Assembly: GCA_046350255.1 (NCBI GenBank)
Contig: JAXMAV010000006.1
Span: 62,001-126,000 of the forward strand
Reading direction: 5' to 3'
Length of the DNA stretch: 64,000 nt
Source: CALDUY01 sp046350255
GTDB taxonomy: Bacteria > Planctomycetota > Planctomycetia > Gemmatales > Gemmataceae
Shown here in pieces: positions 63,558 to 64,000 of this stretch. The notes beneath the pieces were generated by a model. It saw only the letters and a program-made list of their open reading frames with translations, was not told the origin of the DNA and ran no database searches. Each line of letters starts with the position of its first letter. The stretch's first letter is position 1. Made by a program: the position numbers and the translations under genes.

Positions 63558-63833
63558 GCCTGGTTCACCCTGCTAGGAAGCACGAAAAGGAAAACAAAAA
63601 CATCACCCAGGCCCCCGGAGGGCCACATTGGATAGAGACGCCCCGGGCAGGCCTTCCTTGAATCTGCAAGCCGGTGTCAACGTCTAACCATCACCTCGCG
63701 CACTCCGGGAATGGTTCTCACTGGTGTGGAGGGGCGGGGGTAACTTACAATAGTCTGAAGCATTTGAGGAGAGCGACGATAGGAAAACGTCGTTCTCCTA
63801 CTCCCCAAAGACGAGACCCCCAGGAGGCGGTTC
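63558..63833. other. Divergent intergenic region (276 bp)
   Basis: Lies between the large membrane protein gene (-) and the truncated gene (+). No gene or stem-loop stands out. CTTACAATAGTCTGAAGC near 63743-63760 may hold a -10-like element for the plus-strand gene, without a clear -35 partner. Confidence 0.4.
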
Positions 63834-64000
63834 ATGGACATTTCCGAAGGATCCTCCCCCAAGAGCACTCCCTGGCCCCTGGTGCGATGGCTGGGCCTGG
63901 GCTGCGTGCTGGTGGCCATGGCCGGGCTGGCCGTTGCTGGCCCCCAATGGCAGCGCAACGCGGCCTCGTCGCTGGCAGCGACGGCTAGCCGCCAGCGCAC
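63834..64000 (+). CDS. Membrane protein, N-terminal fragment (cut by right edge)
   Basis: Only 55 codons are inside the window. ATG at 63834 has AGGAGG six bases upstream, an unusually good ribosome binding site here. The start is MDISEGSSPKSTPWPLVRW, then one hydrophobic segment (LGLGCVLVAMAGLAVAG) that is a membrane anchor or uncleaved signal, then GPQWQRNAASSLAA. The frame is open to the window end. Function cannot be told. Confidence 0.75.
   Translation, partial: MDISEGSSPKSTPWPLVRWLGLGCVLVAMAGLAVAGPQWQRNAASSLAATASRQR

Overview
This 64 kb window looks like a chromosome segment of a Planctomycetota bacterium, most likely close to Gemmataceae. Several features point there: DUF1552 and DUF1592 (DUF1587/1588/1585) secretome genes side by side, a DUF1080 protein, Tat-exported Gfo/Idh/MocA and sugar-isomerase proteins, a VIT-VWA protein beside an ECF sigma factor, a tandem-duplicated UvrA as known from Chlamydiae, and hopanoid genes. 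This placement is inferred from gene families, not from a marker gene. The DNA is GC-rich and gene-dense, with many 4-bp ATGA start/stop overlaps. I saw no rRNA, tRNA, CRISPR array, transposase, prophage or defence island.

Layout. 1-3469 (-): tandem-fused uvrA, cut by the left edge. 3600-8763: a small DUF6915-like gene, then an ECF sigma factor, a membrane anti-sigma-like protein and a secreted VIT-VWA protein. 8854-11601: a primary-type alternative sigma factor (-) and a response regulator/diguanylate cyclase (+), divergently arranged. 11581-17533 (-): hopanoid operon in the order flavoprotein, hpnA, squalene-hopene cyclase, hpnH, hpnG. 17700-21881 (-): Tat-exported oxidoreductase and a translationally coupled pair of GTPases. 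22074-23609 (+): methyltransferase and a stand-alone LigD-type phosphoesterase domain. 23610-28389 (-): a putative operon of Gfo/Idh/MocA dehydrogenase, class III aminotransferase, C45 acyltransferase/hydrolase and a membrane-anchored protein. 28510-31037 (+): GT2 glycosyltransferase coupled to a GT-C-like membrane protein. 31158-35558 (-): accA coupled to an ABA4-like membrane protein, a Ser/Thr kinase, ferredoxin-NADP reductase and a Tat sugar isomerase. 35693-39378 (-): DUF1592/DUF1552 pair. 39611-43523 (+): DUF1080 protein, four-ACT aspartokinase and PQQ-propeller protein. 43600-51127 (-): glycine-zipper lipoprotein, secreted protein overlapping guaB, K+ channel, CehA/McbA-like protein and molybdopterin oxidoreductase. 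51272-52699 (+): ACT-malic enzyme. 53055-59025 (-): dcd, nrdJ, a PduO-type cobalamin adenosyltransferase and a TIM-barrel isomerase. 59220-60092 (+): lipase. 60096-63557 (-): large GT-C/helical-repeat protein. 63834-64000 (+): truncated gene.

How genes may work together. The hopanoid block covers cyclisation of squalene, addition of adenosine and removal of adenine; its first gene, a two-Rossmann flavoprotein, has no assigned hopanoid role. dcd, nrdJ and the cobalamin adenosyltransferase form a nucleotide-reduction neighbourhood in which the adenosyltransferase would supply the NrdJ cofactor. The ECF sigma, anti-sigma and VIT-VWA genes look like one envelope-sensing unit. Three large intergenic palindromes (6135-6250, 23060-23121, 31053-31156) are not explained by the genes. 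The less understood multi-gene units are the GTPase pair, the dehydrogenase/aminotransferase/C45 operon and the two paralogous GT-C-like proteins.
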